Below, piece after piece: positions 9,053 to 18,038 of a DNA stretch of 64,000 bases. A model generated the notes under the pieces. It did no database searches and was not told the origin of the DNA. It saw only the letters and a program-made list of their open reading frames with translations. The stretch is from DASVFB01 sp963815965 (GTDB taxonomy: Bacteria; Actinomycetota; Thermoleophilia; Gaiellales; Gaiellaceae). Within the stretch, counting starts at the first letter, position 1. Each line of letters starts with the position of its first letter. Position numbers and translations under genes: made by a program. The stretch covers positions 29,583 through 93,582 of the forward strand of contig CAWFIT010000019.1 of the NCBI GenBank assembly GCA_963815965.1. Direction: 5' to 3'.

Positions 9053-9822
9053 ACCGTGCGCACGGCGAGGTCGTCGACGATCCCCGCAAGCACGGACGTG
9101 TCAGCGTCAACCTGTTCGAGCGCCGCGCGTGCGCGCGCTGCCGCGTCGTCTGCGAGCTGCCGCGCGCCGTCGACACCGTGCGTGACGACGAAACCATCTC
9201 CGTCGAGGATGTCGTCGACGACCTGGAACAGCATCCCGAGCTCGTCGGCGAACGCGCGCCAGGGACGTTGCGCCGCGTCCGGCAGCTCGACGGCTGCGAG
9301 CGCCAGGGTCACCGATGCGTAGAAGAGCCGTCCGGTCTTGAGACGGTGCACGGTCTCGAGGCTCGCGTTTGGCTCCATCGTGTCGAGGTACTGGCCGCCG
9401 ATCATCCCGAGCGTCGCCTCGGCGAGCTCGCGCACGACCGCCGACGTGCGGTACGAGGACGCGAGCCTGAACGCCTCCGCGAGCAGCGCGTCGCCCGCGA
9501 GAAGCGCCTTCCCTTCGCCGAACGCCGCCCACACGCTTGCCTTTCCGCGCCGTTCCGCGTCGTCGTCGAGCGCCGGCAGGTCGTCGTGCACGAGCGAGAA
9601 GTTGTGCACGCACTCGAGCGCAATCGCGGCGGGCAGCACCGTCTCCGGCTCGGCGCCGAGCGCCTCTCCGGTGGCGAGGCAGATGACCGGGCGAATCCGC
9701 TTGCCGCCCATCTCGACGAGCGCGTAGCGCACCGACTCCGCTTGCCCGTGCAGGTCGGGCCAGAGCTCGAGCTCCTCGAGGTACTCCTCGACGATCGTCT
9801 TCAGCTCGTCAGGGTCCCGCAC
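9049..9822 (-). CDS. Polyprenyl (farnesyl/geranylgeranyl) diphosphate synthase
   Basis: A trans-prenyltransferase that condenses IPP with allylic diphosphates. First aspartate-rich motif LVHDDLPALDDD, substrate block GGKRIRPVICLATGEA, and second aspartate-rich motif FQVVDDILDGDG are all present. At 257 residues it is some 30-40 shorter than typical IspA at the C-terminus. Chain length cannot be decided safely from sequence. xseB-ispA is a common pairing in bacteria (xseB overlaps it by 14 bp here). Confidence 0.9.
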   Translation of the reverse strand: MRDPDELKTIVEEYLEELELWPDLHGQAESVRYALVEMGGKRIRPVICLATGEALGAEPETVLPAAIALECVHNFSLVHDDLPALDDDAERRGKASVWAAFGEGKALLAGDALLAEAFRLASSYRTSAVVRELAEATLGMIGGQYLDTMEPNASLETVHRLKTGRLFYASVTLALAAVELPDAAQRPWRAFADELGMLFQVVDDILDGDGFVVTHGVDGARQLADDAAARARAALEQVDADTSVLAGIVDDLAVRTV

Positions 9823-10000
9823 TCTCTGCCTCCCGCTTCGCCTTCTCGACCTCGACCTCGACCGCCTTCGCGATCTCGGCCAGCTCTGCGAGCACGTCGA
9901 CGGCCTCCTGCGGATCCTCGGTCGCCTCGAGCTTTGCGCGCGTCTCCTCGAGCCGCTTCAGCAGCTCCTCGGCACGGCTCAGCGAGTCCTCCACGCTCAC
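9809..10000 (-). CDS. xseB: Exodeoxyribonuclease VII small subunit
   Basis: 63 residues, mostly two helices: SVEDSLSRAEELLKRLEE, then a second helix VDVLAELAEIAKAVEVEVE. GTG at 10000 overlaps the nusB stop (GTGA) and is preferred over starts further upstream inside nusB. XseB binds the XseA large subunit to form the single-strand nuclease. No xseA is visible in the window although the two are usually adjacent. Confidence 0.82.
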   Translation of the reverse strand: MSVEDSLSRAEELLKRLEETRAKLEATEDPQEAVDVLAELAEIAKAVEVEVEKAKREAESAGP

Positions 10001-10362
10001 GCGGCCTCCTCTCTCGCCACGCGGGCAAGTATCCCGTTCACGAGGCGGCCGGCGTCCTCCGAGGCGTAGCGCTTCGCGAGAGTGACGGCTTCGTCGATGG
10101 ACACCTCCACCGGCGCAGCGCCGGTTTCGAGCTCGTGGATCGCGATGCGGAGGACGTTTCGCTCGACGACGCCGAGCCGGTCGGCGGTCCAGCCTTCTGC
10201 GCTGGCCGTGATCCGAGCATCGAGATCCTCCGCGTCCCGCTGGACTGCGTCGACGGTCTCGCGCGTGTACTCGTCCGCATCGGGCTCGAGCTCGAGCGTC
10301 CCGGTGAGGTCCCACTTGTAGAGCGCGAAGAGCGCGCTCCGCCGTGCGCCTCGCCGGCTCAT
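9997..10362 (-). CDS. nusB: Transcription antitermination factor NusB
   Basis: 121 residues, the usual size. All-helical NusB features: SRRGARRSALFALYKWDLTG at the start, LGVVERNVLRIAIHEL, VSIDEAVTLAKRYASEDAGR and VNGILARVARE at the end. NusB with NusE (S10) binds boxA in rRNA operons to prevent premature termination. Between accC (4 bp overlap upstream) and xseB (4 bp overlap downstream); efp-acc-nusB order is common in Gram-positives. Confidence 0.93.
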   Translation of the reverse strand: MSRRGARRSALFALYKWDLTGTLELEPDADEYTRETVDAVQRDAEDLDARITASAEGWTADRLGVVERNVLRIAIHELETGAAPVEVSIDEAVTLAKRYASEDAGRLVNGILARVAREEAA

Positions 10363-11705
10363 GACGCGACTCGGGCGTAGCGTTGTTCGAGGAACGCCGT
10401 CGAGTAGTCGCCGCTCACGAACTCATCCGTCTGCAGGATCTCGAGCGCCGTCCCCCGCGTCGTCGGCACGCCTTCGACCTCCAGCTCGCCGAGCGCGCGT
10501 ACCGAGCGCGCGATTGCGCCGGCGCGGTCGGTGTCCCAGACGATCACCTTCGCGATCAGGGAGTCGTAGTACGGCGGGACCACGGCGCCGTCTTCGATCG
10601 CGGTGTCGACGCGTACGCCCGGGCCGAGCGGCGGGCGGAAGCGGCGCACGGTTCCGGGCGCGGGCGTGAAGTTGCGCTGCGGATCCTCCGCGTTGATACG
10701 GAACTCGATCGCGTGGCCGCGCCGCGGCGCGCGGCCGGTCACCGAAAGCGGCTCGCCGGCGGCGATGCGTAACTGTTCGTGGACGATGTCGATGCCGGTG
10801 CACATCTCCGACACAGGATGCTCAACCTGCAGCCTCGCGTTGAGCTCGATGAAGTAGAACGACCCGTCGGGGCCGACGAGGAACTCGAACGTGCCGGCGT
10901 TGCGGTAGCCGATCATGCGCGCAGCCCGCTCCGCAGCGGCCTCCATCTCCTCACGCGCTGCCGGCGTGAGTGCGGGCGACGGCGACTCCTCGATCAGCTT
11001 CTGGTGCCTGCGCTGAATCGAGCACTCGCGCTCGCCGAGCGTGAGCACGCCCCCCACGGCGTCCGCGAGCACCTGCACCTCGACGTGGCGGGCCGGGTTG
11101 ACCACCTTCTCGACGTAGAGCGCGGGATCGCCGAACGCCGCCTGCGCCTCGGCTGCCGCGGAGCCGAAGGCGTCTTCGAGCTCGTCGAGCGACTCGACGA
11201 GCCGCATGCCCTTGCCTCCTCCGCCTGCGGCCGCCTTCAGCAGCACGGGCAGGCCGAGCTCACCCGCTGCGGAGCGCGCCTGCTCGATGGTCGCCGTTCC
11301 CTCCGTGCCGGGGACGAGCGGCACACCGGCCTCGCGCAGCTCGCGCTTCGCCTGCGCCTTGTCGCCCATGCGCGCCATGACATCGGGCGTCGGGCCGACG
11401 AAAACGAGGTCGTTCTCGTCGCACGCGCGGACGAACGCTGGGTTCTCGGCGAGAAAACCCCAGCCGGGATGCACCGCCTCGCAGCCGGTCGTCGTCGCAG
11501 CGGCGATCAACGACGGGATCCTCAGATAGCTCTGGGCCGCAGGCGGTGGGCCGATGCGGAGTGCCCGGTCGGCCATGCGGACAAACGTCGCGTCCTCGTC
11601 CGCAGTCGAGTACACCGCGACCGCTTCGCAGCCGAGCTCGTGCAGCGCACGGATCACGCGCACCGCGACCTCGCCGCGGTTCGCGACGAGGACTCGGGAA
11701 AACAT
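10359..11705 (-). CDS. accC: Biotin carboxylase (acetyl-CoA carboxylase type)
   Basis: 448 residues, standard length for AccC. N-terminal MFSRVLVANRGEVAVRVIRAL, ATP-grasp loop AAAGGGGKGMRLVES, ECSIQRRHQKLIEESPSPAL, metal-binding FYFIELNARLQVEHPVSE and the C-terminal DSLIAKVIVWD. It carboxylates biotin carried by a BCCP with ATP and bicarbonate. The upstream gene in the same operon ends in a BCCP domain and overlaps it (TGATG), so the two most likely work together. No accA/accD is seen nearby. Confidence 0.95.
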   Translation of the reverse strand: MFSRVLVANRGEVAVRVIRALHELGCEAVAVYSTADEDATFVRMADRALRIGPPPAAQSYLRIPSLIAAATTTGCEAVHPGWGFLAENPAFVRACDENDLVFVGPTPDVMARMGDKAQAKRELREAGVPLVPGTEGTATIEQARSAAGELGLPVLLKAAAGGGGKGMRLVESLDELEDAFGSAAAEAQAAFGDPALYVEKVVNPARHVEVQVLADAVGGVLTLGERECSIQRRHQKLIEESPSPALTPAAREEMEAAAERAARMIGYRNAGTFEFLVGPDGSFYFIELNARLQVEHPVSEMCTGIDIVHEQLRIAAGEPLSVTGRAPRRGHAIEFRINAEDPQRNFTPAPGTVRRFRPPLGPGVRVDTAIEDGAVVPPYYDSLIAKVIVWDTDRAGAIARSVRALGELEVEGVPTTRGTALEILQTDEFVSGDYSTAFLEQRYARVAS

Positions 11706-13513
11706 CAGAGAGCGTCCAGCGGGGCGCTGATCACGGGCTCGAGCTCGAACAGGAGCTGCCCGAATTCGACCGGCTCGCCGTTCTCGGCGTGGATCGCCCG
11801 CACCACGCCGGACGTCTCCGCCTTCAGCTCGTTGAAGAGTTTCATCGCCTCGAGCAGGCAGAGCGTCTGCCCCTGCGCAACCGCCTCGCCCACCTCTACG
11901 AACGGCTCTGCGTCAGGCTCGGGCGCGCGATAGAAGACGCCGATCATCGGCGCCTCGACCGATACGAGGCCGTTCGAGGCCACCGGCTCGCTCGACGCGC
12001 CGCCCGACGACGATGGTGCCTCGGACGCCATCGCCGCGGGCTGCGGCTCGACCTCCTGCGTGCGCTTGACGCTGACGCGCATCCCCTCCTCTTCGATCGT
12101 CACCTCGCCCACGCCCGTCTCCTGGACGATCCGCACGACCTCGCGGATTCGCTCCGCGCGCGCACGCTCGAACGACGTCTCGAGGTTGTCGGCGCCCGTC
12201 GCACGGCCACGGATCGCGCGCAGCAGCCGCTCGGCTTCCTCGCCGAACAGCCCGAGGAGCAGCAGCTCCTCCTCGCTCGACGCGAGCCCCTCTGCCTGCG
12301 CGCGCAGTTCCTCGAGCGCCGGCATGTGGAGCTCGTCCGAGTCGGGATCTGCCGTGCGCGCCACGGCGCTCCGGACGTTCTCGTCGATCGGGCCGGGCGG
12401 CGTACCCCAGTGGCGCTCCAACAGCGCGCGCATCTCGTCGACGACGATCGAGTATCGGCTCGCGGCGAGGACGTTGAGGAGCGCCTGCGAGCCGAGGATC
12501 TGGCCGATCGGCGCCGCGAGCGGCGGCGAGCCGACCTCGACGCGGATCTGCACGACTTCGGCTAGCACCTCGTCGAGGCGGTCTCCCGCGAGCTGAGCGC
12601 GGAGGTTGCCGTCGAGCGCCGCAACCAGGCCTGCAGGCAGGTCGTGCTCCGCCGCGCGCACGGCGATGCGCGGTGCGAGCGGCGTCACGGGCTCGTCGCC
12701 GATGTGCTCGTCGATCAGATCCGACGCCACCCAGAGCTTCTGGATGTCCACGTTCGTCGCGAGGCCGAGGCCGGCGAGCGCCTCCGCGAGACTCTCGCCG
12801 GAGACGCGGTGCAACGTCAGCGCGACCGGGTAAACCGCTGTTGCGATCAGATCTGCGCCAGCGCGCGCGGCTTCGAGCGCGACTGCCATCGCGTTGCCAC
12901 CCGAACCCTGGCAGTAGACGCCGACCGGCAGCCCGCTCGCCTCGCGCAGCCGAGTGACGAGCTCCTGCGCCCGGTGCGGCTGGAGCGATCCGGTCGGATC
13001 GTGGAGGATCACGCGCGCCACGCCCAACTCGGGAAGCTGCGACGCCTGCTCGACCAGCGGCTCCGTCTCGCCCGTCGGGCCGGAGCTGTACACGAGTCCC
13101 GCGGCGAGCTCGGCGCCCGCGTCGGCGATCGCCTCGGCGGCCTCGCGGAGGTTCGAGACATCGTTCAGCGGATCGTTGAGCCGGAAAACCTCGATCCCGT
13201 TCTGCGCGGCGCAGGCGATGAACCGCCGGACGAAATCGGCGTCGACAGGGTGCGACCCCACGAGGAACCGGCCGCGCAGCGCCATCGCGAGGGGTGTCTC
13301 CACACGCGAGTTGATGGCACGAATCCGCTCCCACGGGCTTTCGAGGCCGCGCCGCACGGCCGTGTCGAAGACGCCGCCGCCCGAGACCTCGAGGTAGCGG
13401 AAGCCCGCTCCGTCGAGAATCTCGGCGACACGCAGGAGATCCGACGTCGGAATCCGCTCGGCAAGCGGGTCCTGCCCGAGCAGCCTGATGGACGTGTCGA
13501 CTAGCGCGGGCAC
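11705..13513 (-). CDS. Degenerate carboxyltransferase-like domain fused to biotin carboxyl carrier domain
   Basis: 602 residues. Residues 1-400 follow the pyruvate carboxylase/oxaloacetate decarboxylase carboxyltransferase barrel (LEVSGGGVFDTAVRRGLESP, ALRGRFLVGSHPVDADF, IEVFRLNDPLND). The four metal/carbamate residues of that family are changed: the RD of RDAHQ reads RL (Leu11), the carbamylated Lys of KDMAG reads HDPTG (His171), and the HxH motif reads YCQ (200-202). Residues from about 445 are AccB-like, ending in a biotinyl domain with EAMKL, biotin on Lys558. I infer that the barrel no longer catalyses and that the protein serves as BCCP for AccC. It follows efp at 22 bp. Confidence 0.85.
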   Translation of the reverse strand: MPALVDTSIRLLGQDPLAERIPTSDLLRVAEILDGAGFRYLEVSGGGVFDTAVRRGLESPWERIRAINSRVETPLAMALRGRFLVGSHPVDADFVRRFIACAAQNGIEVFRLNDPLNDVSNLREAAEAIADAGAELAAGLVYSSGPTGETEPLVEQASQLPELGVARVILHDPTGSLQPHRAQELVTRLREASGLPVGVYCQGSGGNAMAVALEAARAGADLIATAVYPVALTLHRVSGESLAEALAGLGLATNVDIQKLWVASDLIDEHIGDEPVTPLAPRIAVRAAEHDLPAGLVAALDGNLRAQLAGDRLDEVLAEVVQIRVEVGSPPLAAPIGQILGSQALLNVLAASRYSIVVDEMRALLERHWGTPPGPIDENVRSAVARTADPDSDELHMPALEELRAQAEGLASSEEELLLLGLFGEEAERLLRAIRGRATGADNLETSFERARAERIREVVRIVQETGVGEVTIEEEGMRVSVKRTQEVEPQPAAMASEAPSSSGGASSEPVASNGLVSVEAPMIGVFYRAPEPDAEPFVEVGEAVAQGQTLCLLEAMKLFNELKAETSGVVRAIHAENGEPVEFGQLLFELEPVISAPLDAL

Positions 13514-13535
13514 GCCCCGGACCTTACAACCGGAT

Positions 13536-14111
13536 CTACGCGCGCGAGATGTAGCGGCCTTCGCGCGGATCGACCTTGATGCGGTCGCCGGTGTTCACGA
13601 ACATCGGCACGTTGACGACCGCGCCCGTCTCGAGCGTCGCCGGCTTCGTCACGTTGGAGACGGTGTCGCCCCTCACGCCGGGCTCGGTCTCCGTCACAGT
13701 CAGCTCGACCGACGCGGGAAGTTGTACGCCGGACGCCTTGCCGCCGACGACGAGCACCTGCACGCTCGTGGACGGCTGCATGTACGGCAGCGCTTCCGCG
13801 AGCTCCGCATGCGGCAACGAGAACTGCTCGTACGACTCCTCGTCCATGAAGTGAACGTCGGAGCCGTCGTCGTAGAGGTACTGGACGTTCTTCGTCTCCG
13901 TGAAGACGCGCGCGAACTTCTCCCCGGCGCGGAAGGTCTTGTCGACGACGGCGCCGGTGTCTGCGTTCTTCACTTTCGTGCGGACGAACGCGCCGCCCTT
14001 ACCCGGCTTCACGTGCTGGAACTCGACGATGCGCCAGACGCCGCCCTCGAGCTCGATGTGCATGCCGCTCTTGAACTGATTCGTCGAGATCGTGTCCGCC
14101 ACGGCGGTCAA
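13536..14111 (-). CDS. efp: Elongation factor P
   Basis: 191 residues with the three EF-P beta-barrel domains. The N-terminal MHIELEGGVWRIVEFQHVKP is followed by the loop GKGGAFVRTKVKN, where the tip residue is Lys; the C-terminal OB domain has VSNVTKPATLETGAVVNVP and ends RIKVDPREGRYISRA. EF-P relieves ribosome stalling at polyproline. No EpmA/EarP-type modification gene is nearby. The upstream peptidase gene ends 22 bp away. Confidence 0.95.
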   Translation of the reverse strand: MTAVADTISTNQFKSGMHIELEGGVWRIVEFQHVKPGKGGAFVRTKVKNADTGAVVDKTFRAGEKFARVFTETKNVQYLYDDGSDVHFMDEESYEQFSLPHAELAEALPYMQPSTSVQVLVVGGKASGVQLPASVELTVTETEPGVRGDTVSNVTKPATLETGAVVNVPMFVNTGDRIKVDPREGRYISRA

Positions 14112-14133
14112 GGCTAGCTGAGCGATCAGCGCA

Positions 14134-15190
14134 CTAACGGACTGTCACCAGCTCCTTGGTGTACGAGCTGAGTATTTCCGGCTCGCCCTCCGTGATAACC
14201 ACGAGGTCTTCGATTCGCACTCCGCCGCGCCCTTCGAGGTAGATGCCGGGCTCACACGTGATGACGTTGCCGGGCTCGAGCACGTCCTCGGACTCGGGTC
14301 GCGCCGTAGGCGCCTCGTGCACGAGCAGCCCGACGCCGTGGCCGAGCCCGTGGCCGAACTTCTCGCCGAAGCCCGCGTCCTCGATCACGTTCCTTGCCGC
14401 CGCGTCTGCGTCAGCGCCTAATACGCCCGCACGCATCGCGTCCAGTCCGGCAAGCTGACCGCGCAGGCAGGCGTCGTACGCCTGGGCGAGGTCGTCAGGA
14501 AGATCTCCGGTCGCGAACGTTCGCGTGCAGTCCGAGTTGTAACCCTCGAGCACCGCGCCGGTGTCGACGACGACCGTCGTGTTCGGCTCGACGACGCGGT
14601 CGGTGGGCCGGCCGTGTGGCAGCGCGCCCGTAGGCCCGGAGCCGACGATGCTCTCGAAGGCGGTCCCGTGTGCACCGAGCTCGTGGAAGATCTGCTCAAG
14701 CCGCCAGGCAAGGTCGCGCTCCGTGCGTCCGACGAAGCGCTCCTCGGCGAACGCGGCATAGGCCTCGTCCGTGATCCGCGCGGCCTCGCGGATCGTCTTC
14801 AGCTCGCTCTCGTCCTTGATCGCGCGCAAGCTCTCGACAAGACCCTTGCGCGGAACGAGCTCGAGCCCGGCGTCGCCCAACGTCTCCCAGCCGTCGTAGG
14901 TGACCGCGCTCGCCTCGAATGCGACGCGTCCGTCCAGCGTCTCCCCGACGGTCTTCAAGAGCGAGCGTTGCGACTGCACGAACTCGACGCCGTCCAATGA
15001 CGCGCGCCGCCTCGGCGTAGCGAAAGTCGGTGAACAACAGCAGTCGCTCGTCGTCGACGTACACCGCGGCGTTCGAGCTCTGGAACCCGATCAGGTACTG
15101 GACGTTCACACCGGTCGTGACAAGCAGCGGCTCCTCGAGAGCGGCGCGCAGACGCTCGACCCGCTCGCTCACTCGTTCTGCGACAGCCAT
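14134..15190 (-). CDS. M24 Xaa-Pro aminopeptidase/dipeptidase, one frameshift
   Basis: A metallopeptidase of the PepP/PepQ group. The N-terminal creatinase-like part runs from ATG 15190 (MAVAERVSERVERLRAAL, GVNVQYLIGFQSSNAA, FTDFRYAEAAR), and the catalytic part from about 14997 (VVVDTGAVLEGYNSDCTRT, FGHGLGHGVGLLVHEAP, ITCEPGIYLEGRGGVRIED), giving the two-metal D-D-H-E-E set. The halves are in different frames: one extra base near 14998-15000 separates AAR and LDGVEFV. Together they make about 350 residues, the normal length. The start overlaps aroQ by 22 bp. Peptidase next to efp is a conserved bacterial arrangement. Confidence 0.87.
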
Positions 15191-15597
15191 TCGATTGCCT
15201 CCTTGTATCCCATTGGTCCCTTGCCGATCACGCGATGGGCGGCCAAGTCGGAGATGACAGATTTGCGCCGCCACTCCTCGCGCTCGTCGACGTTGGAAAG
15301 ATGAACCTCGACGATAGGGGCCTCGAAAAGCTCGAGTGCGTCGCGGATTGCGTAGCTGTAGTGCGTCCACGCGCCGGGGTTGACGATCACCCCGTCGGCC
15401 CAGTCGAGCGCCTCGTGGATCCAGTTGACGTACTCGCCCTCGTCGTTCGTTTGTTTGCACTGCGCGCTCGAGTTCTGGTCGCGTGCCCACTGGTAGATCT
15501 GCGACTCGAGCTCGCCGAGCGACCAGCCGCCGTAGACCTTCGGGTCGCGGCGGCCGAGAACGTTGAGGTTGACGCCGTTGAGGACCAGGATGCGCAA
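15169..15597 (-). CDS. aroQ: 3-dehydroquinate dehydratase, type II
   Basis: 142 residues, normal for the dodecameric type II enzyme (3-dehydroquinate to 3-dehydroshikimate). MRILVLNGVNLNVLGRRDP with the active-site Arg-Tyr region RRDPKVYG, EGEYVNWIHEA, IVNPGAWTHYSYAIRDAL and the His-containing VEVHLSNVDEREEWR. It sits 11 bp after aroKB, the previous step of the pathway, in one aro operon. Confidence 0.95.
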   Translation of the reverse strand: MRILVLNGVNLNVLGRRDPKVYGGWSLGELESQIYQWARDQNSSAQCKQTNDEGEYVNWIHEALDWADGVIVNPGAWTHYSYAIRDALELFEAPIVEVHLSNVDEREEWRRKSVISDLAAHRVIGKGPMGYKEAIEWLSQNE

Positions 15598-15607
15598 GGC
15601 GCTGAAT

Positions 15608-16981
15608 CTACCCCGCGATCAGCTCGTCGAGGGCCGCACGGACGTCCTGCTCGGGTAGCTCGGCCTCGAAGCCGCCCTCGTCGCCCAGCAGAATCAGTCG
15701 CAGCCGACCCTTCTTGTCGCGCTGCAGCGCTTCCCATGCGAGCTCCCGGTCGACGCGCACCGGTTCCGGATGCAGGACCTCGCGGACGGCGTCGGCCGGT
15801 CGGCCGGAGAGGCGCAGCGCGGCGAGCAATCCCAGCGCGACTGCGCGACCGTGGGGCAACGCGTACCCGGCGGCGGCCTCGAGCGCGTGCGCGAGCGTGT
15901 GCCCGAGGTTGAGCACGTGCCGCGGTCCTTCGTCGCGCGGGTCGCAGAGGCAGAGGGCCGACTTGAACGCCGCGCAGCGTCGGACCAGCTCCGCGTCCGG
16001 GAGCTTCCAGAACGATTCGCCGGCGAGGAGCCCGGTCTTGACAACCTCGGCCATCCCGTGCAGCCGCTCCTCCGCGGGCAGCGTTTCGAGGAGTACGGGG
16101 TCGATCACGGTGCGCGCGGGCCAGTGGAAGGCGCCGACGAGGTTCTTCCCCTCGGGAATGTCGATCGCCGTCTTACCGCCGATCGCGGCGTCGACCTGGC
16201 CGATGAGCGTCGTCGGCACGGGCACCCACGGGATTCCGCGGAGATACGTCGCGGCCGCGAATCCGGCCGCGTCGGTGAGCGAGCCGCCCCCTAGAGCGAC
16301 GAGCGTTCCGTCGCGGCCGATGCGCAACGCGCGCCAGAGACGCTCGACCTCGACGACCTGCTTCGCGGCCTCCCCCGACGGAAGCTCGTGTGTCTCGGCG
16401 AACGGGAATGTCAGCTGCGCGTCGGCGCCGTGGATGCCGTTGACGACCGGCTCCGTGACGAGCGTCGCCGGCGCTTCGACGAATTCGGCGAGACGCTCGA
16501 GCGTTCCGACCTCGACGTGGACGCCCGCGGCTGCGAGAACGACGCCGTCGGCGTCGTGGGCACGGGCGTCGCCGACCTCGTCGTAGAGCGCGCGGCGGAG
16601 CTCGAAGCGGCGGCGGAACTCGCTCTCGTCCTGCGCGAGCGGGCGATCGCTGCCGCGCGTGCGCTCCCACGCGGTCTCGACATCGACGTCGAGGACGACA
16701 ACGAGCTCGTCGCGCAGCAGCTCGCGAACCTCGGGCGTCTCGACTGCGCCGCCGCCGACGGCGACGACCGCAGGACTTGAAGCGAGCGCAGCCCGGACCG
16801 TCGCTGCCTCCGCCGCTCGGAAGGCGGCTTCGTCGTGGACGAGGACGCTCACGTCGAGCGCGTCGTCTGTATCGACAAAGTCGCGGCCGAGACGCCGCGC
16901 GACCTCCGCGCCGATCGTCGTCTTGCCCGCGCCCATGAAGCCGGCGAGGACGAGGTGGCGATTCAGCGCGTGCGTTGCCAC
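15608..16981 (-). CDS. aroKB: Bifunctional shikimate kinase / 3-dehydroquinate synthase
   Basis: 457 residues from a GTG at 16981. Residues 1-160 are shikimate kinase: Walker A GFMGAGKTTIGAEVAR, shikimate-binding DFVDTDDAL, AVGGGAV. Residues from about 165 are dehydroquinate synthase: VALGGGSLTDAAGFAAATYL, VPTTLIGQVDAAIGGKT, EVVKTGLLAG and the zinc ligand region NLGHTLAHALEA. One continuous frame thus encodes pathway steps 2 and 5. The fusion saves a stop/start in a run where aroK and aroB are normally separate neighbours. The start lies 18 bp inside the end of aroC. Confidence 0.93.
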   Translation of the reverse strand: MATHALNRHLVLAGFMGAGKTTIGAEVARRLGRDFVDTDDALDVSVLVHDEAAFRAAEAATVRAALASSPAVVAVGGGAVETPEVRELLRDELVVVLDVDVETAWERTRGSDRPLAQDESEFRRRFELRRALYDEVGDARAHDADGVVLAAAGVHVEVGTLERLAEFVEAPATLVTEPVVNGIHGADAQLTFPFAETHELPSGEAAKQVVEVERLWRALRIGRDGTLVALGGGSLTDAAGFAAATYLRGIPWVPVPTTLIGQVDAAIGGKTAIDIPEGKNLVGAFHWPARTVIDPVLLETLPAEERLHGMAEVVKTGLLAGESFWKLPDAELVRRCAAFKSALCLCDPRDEGPRHVLNLGHTLAHALEAAAGYALPHGRAVALGLLAALRLSGRPADAVREVLHPEPVRVDRELAWEALQRDKKGRLRLILLGDEGGFEAELPEQDVRAALDELIAG

Positions 16982-18038
16982 GGAATGCGCTCGAGGTACG
17001 CGCGCCACGCCGCGACGAAGTCGCCGAGCGCGTCGCCGCCGAACTTCTCGCGCGCCGCGCGGGCTAGCTCGAACGCGACAGCGGCCTCGGCGACGACGGC
17101 CAGCGCCTCGACTGCCGCGACGTCGCTGCGCTCGACGAGTGCCTGGCCGGGCTCGCCCGTCTCGAGGTCGATGGAGGCGAGCGGCTTCATCAGCGTCGGC
17201 AGCGGTTTCATCGCCGCGCGGACGACGATCTCTTCGCCGTTGGAGACGCCGGCCTCGATGCCGCCTGCACGGTTCGTCTCGCGCACGTAGCCGCCGACGA
17301 TCTCGTCGTGCGCCTGCGAGCCACGAAGCTCCGCGAGCGCGAACCCGTCGCCGACCTCGACGCCCTTCACAGCCTGGATGCCCATCAGCGCCGCCCCCAG
17401 GCGCGCGTCGAGGCGGGACTCGCGGGTCGCGTACGAGCCCAGCCCGGGCGGCACACCACGCGCACGTACCTCGACGACGCCTCCGACCGTGTCGCGTTCG
17501 CCGCGCGCCTCGTCGATGCGACGCTGGAGGTCTTCCTGGTCGTGAACGGCGCCGGCAACCTCGATCTCGATCGCCGCGAGTAGCGCCTTTGCGACCCCGC
17601 CCGCAGCAACGATCACAGCGGTGTGTCGCGCGCTCGCACGTTCGAGCGCATCCCGGGTGTCCTCGAGGCCGTACTTCAGCGCGCCGGCAAGGTCGGCGTG
17701 GCCGGGCCGCGGCAGCGTCACGGGCTTCGTCCCCTTCCCCGCAGGCTCGCCCTCGGGCGGCCAGGGACTCATCCCCCACGTCCAGTTCTTGTGATCGCGG
17801 TTCTGCACGACGAGCGCCAGCGGAGTGCCCAGCGTTCTCCCGTGGCGCAGCCCGCCAGCACCTCGACGGCGTCCTGCTCGATCTGCTGCCGGGGGCTGCG
17901 GCCGTACCCCTGTTGGCGCCGCCTCAGGTCGGCGTCGATCGCCTCCCGGTCGAGGACGAGCCCCGCCGGGAGGCCGGTCACGATCGCGACGAGCGCGGGC
18001 CCGTGCGACTCGCCGGCGGTGACGAGCGAGAGCGTCAT
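16963..18038 (-). CDS. aroC: Chorismate synthase, one frameshift
   Basis: Converts EPSP to chorismate with reduced FMN. The 5' part from ATG 18038 reads MTLSLVTAGESHGPALVAIV and RRRQQGYGRSPRQQIEQD; the 3' part reads QNRDHKNWTWGMSP, TLPRPGHADLAGALKY and NRAGGIEAGVSNGEEIVVR. They are out of phase by one base at CCC 17851-17853 (plus strand), where restoring a G gives VLAGLRHGRTLGTPLALVV, the expected family sequence. A homopolymer deletion in the assembly is likely; about 358 residues when repaired. Overlaps aroE by 4 bp. Confidence 0.92.

Noticed and set aside
15608..17779. The long open frame upstream of GTG 16981 as part of the AroK-AroB protein
   Set aside because: The region before 16981 is the antisense-phase shadow of aroC (Arg/Ala-rich) and aroC is on the same strand there.
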